64,000 nucleotides of DNA from Blautia faecicola (GTDB lineage Bacteria > Bacillota > Clostridia > Lachnospirales > Lachnospiraceae), in the NCBI RefSeq assembly GCF_004123145.1, contig NZ_SDKC01000001.1, positions 949,501-1,013,500 of the forward strand. Reading direction: 5' to 3'. This document shows, piece after piece, positions 62,615-64,000 of this stretch. A program made the position numbers and the translations under genes. The number at the start of each line of letters is the position of its first letter. Within the stretch, counting starts at the first letter, position 1. The notes beneath the pieces were generated by a model. The model saw nothing but the letters and a program-made list of their open reading frames with translations. It was not told where the DNA came from and ran no database searches.

Positions 62615-64000
62615 GACCGATGATACTGACGATGTCCGCATTTGGCTCCTATGCGGACTGTGTGACGATAGATTTCGGACAGGTACAGCAGGGCGTATTT
62701 CTGATCACCGGGGATACCGGGGCAGGTAAGACAACGATCTTTGACGGAATCACCTATGCACTGTACGGACAGACCAGTGGAGGACGGAGAGACGGAACCA
62801 TGATGCGCAGCCAGTATGCGCCGAGCGGGACAAAAACGTACGTGGATCTGACATTTTCCACCGGCGGACAGGTCTGGCGGGTGCTTCGAAGTCCGGAATA
62901 CGAGCGGGAGAGCAAACGGCGGAACAAAGACGGCGAGCGGACGATGACAAAGGAGCGGGGCAGTGTGGAACTGTACCAGCCAGACGGCAGTCTGTATCCG
63001 GGAACCAGACAGGAGGTTAATCGAAAACTGGTGGAGATCCTCGGGGTGGATGCCAGACAGTTTATGCAGATCGCGATGATCGCGCAGGGGGATTTTCTGC
63101 GGCTGCTGCTGGCAAAGTCCGATGAACGAAAAGAAATTTTTTCCCGGATCTTTGACACCCGGATCTTCGGTCGTGTGCAGGAAGAACTGAAAAACAGAAG
63201 CAAACGGTGTTACGGCGAACTGGAAGACAACCGGAAGTTGTGTCTGCGGGAAATAGAACAGTTGGAAGTTTCAGAAAGTACGGCGCAGGAAAAGGAAGAA
63301 CTTCTGAGAACCGGGCAGAAAGAACCGGATCTGGAGGCAGTGCTTGCCTTTGCCGAGCGTTTACTGGAAGAAGAGAAAGCGCAGTATGAACAGAGCCAAA
63401 AAGAGATGAAAAAAACAACTGCGGTGCTGGAAAAACTGAATCAGCGCTACAGTGTGGAAAAAGAGCGGGCGCAGAGTTTTGCGAAACTTGCGCAGCTGGA
63501 AAAACGGCTCGGCGTACTGGAAGCGGAGAGAGAGGAGAAAGATCAGGAAAAAGAACGAATCGGTGCTGCAAAACGGGCGGCAAAAGTAGAGACGGTCTAT
63601 GCAGGCTACCGTGAGGCGGCGGAGAGCAGAAAACGGGCCAAGATGCAGGAAAAACAGCTGGAAGGATGGCTGGAGGAACGGAAAGCGGAAACCGGAAAAC
63701 TGAAAGAGAAAGAGGAAACCTGGAGCAGCTATGTAAAGAAACTGGAAGAAAAAGAGGTGCCGGTTCTCGAACGGCTGCGACAGGCACTCGAACAGTATGG
63801 ACAGCTCCAGAGTCATCTGAAAGAGGCAGAACGTCTGGAAAAACACAGACAGCAGGAGGCGGACCGTTACCAGAGGGCAGATCGCGCTTACCGGCAGCAG
63901 GCAGAACGCTACGAGGCACTGTATCAGGAATATCTTGCCGGACAGGCGGGGATTCTTGCCGCACAGCTGAAAGAGAATGCCCCGTGTCCTGTCTGCGGCT
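62611..64000 (+). CDS. sbcC: Exonuclease subunit SbcC, 3' end outside the window
   Basis: Rad50-type SMC-like ATPase partner of SbcD. The frame starts at ATG 62611 and stays open to the window edge (463 codons). The N-terminal half-ATPase has Walker A TGDTGAGKTTIFDGI at about residues 33-47 and the Q-loop QIAMIAQGDFLRLL. A long coiled coil rich in Glu, Lys and Arg follows from about residue 175. The last visible residues are CPVCG (Cys459, Cys462), the zinc hook through which two SbcC molecules join, so roughly the first half of the protein is in view. Confidence 0.95.
   Translation, partial: MRPMILTMSAFGSYADCVTIDFGQVQQGVFLITGDTGAGKTTIFDGITYALYGQTSGGRRDGTMMRSQYAPSGTKTYVDLTFSTGGQVWRVLRSPEYERESKRRNKDGERTMTKERGSVELYQPDGSLYPGTRQEVNRKLVEILGVDARQFMQIAMIAQGDFLRLLLAKSDERKEIFSRIFDTRIFGRVQEELKNRSKRCYGELEDNRKLCLREIEQLEVSESTAQEKEELLRTGQKEPDLEAVLAFAERLLEEEKAQYEQSQKEMKKTTAVLEKLNQRYSVEKERAQSFAKLAQLEKRLGVLEAEREEKDQEKERIGAAKRAAKVETVYAGYREAAESRKRAKMQEKQLEGWLEERKAETGKLKEKEETWSSYVKKLEEKEVPVLERLRQALEQYGQLQSHLKEAERLEKHRQQEADRYQRADRAYRQQAERYEALYQEYLAGQAGILAAQLKENAPCPVCG

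Noticed and set aside
1-64000. CRISPR arrays, rRNA genes, prophage or complete insertion sequences.
   Set aside because: No regularly spaced repeats, rRNA sequence, integrase, phage structural gene or transposase could be found on either strand.

Overview
The window looks like a chromosomal segment of a low-to-mid GC Gram-positive anaerobe of the class Clostridia, most likely family Lachnospiraceae (Blautia-like). I infer this from the murE–priA–def–fmt–rsmB–rlmN–stp–prkC–rsgA–rpe–thiN gene order, a T-box ahead of a threonyl-tRNA synthetase that lacks the TGS domain, MraZ-type repeats upstream of mraZ, strong AGGAGG ribosome binding sites, and a MurE carrying the DNPR signature of meso-diaminopimelate ligases. 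No rRNA, prophage, transposase or CRISPR array was seen.

Layout. Bases 1-1590 hold the 3' end of a GH13 alpha-glucosidase. Bases 1.7-7.2 kb hold three identical minus-strand tRNA-Leu(CAG) genes; between copies 1 and 2 lie four genes of unknown function, two lipoproteins and two membrane proteins, one with zinc ribbons. carAB, uppP and a carbamate kinase follow (7.5-13.8 kb). An 890-base gap (13.8-14.7 kb) then holds the most unusual feature of the window: two long hairpin elements in opposite orientation, whose cores are homologous and whose stems differ by paired, compensating changes. From 14.7 to 27.4 kb one compact plus-strand operon joins peptidoglycan precursor synthesis, replication restart, formylmethionine metabolism, rRNA methylation and the Stp/PrkC phosphatase-kinase pair. 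Two alpha-mannosidases (GH125, GH38) follow, the second behind a leader with an intrinsic terminator, then a macro-domain gene with a frameshifted tail, a VWA protein and ychF.

The division and cell-wall (dcw) cluster runs from mraZ (35.7 kb) to ftsZ (55.2 kb): mraZ, rsmH, ftsL-like, two class B PBPs, mraY, murD, a pseudouridine synthase; then, on the opposite strand, a complete potential polyamine uptake operon (regulator, potA, potB, potC, potD); then ftsW, murA, ftsQ, ftsZ. The right end holds a DUF362 protein, a D-2-hydroxyacid dehydrogenase, T-box plus thrS, a cluster of palindromic repeats, tRNA-Leu(CAA), two small unknown genes, and sbcD with the first part of sbcC, which is cut by the window edge exactly at its zinc hook.

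A general theme is the number of short palindromic or MITE-like elements in intergenic gaps (13.9, 14.4, 42.7, 57.7 and 59.7 kb). At least two directly abut the T-tract of an intrinsic terminator and share a 15-base junction. Coordinates and pairings were read by eye; no database search or folding program was run.
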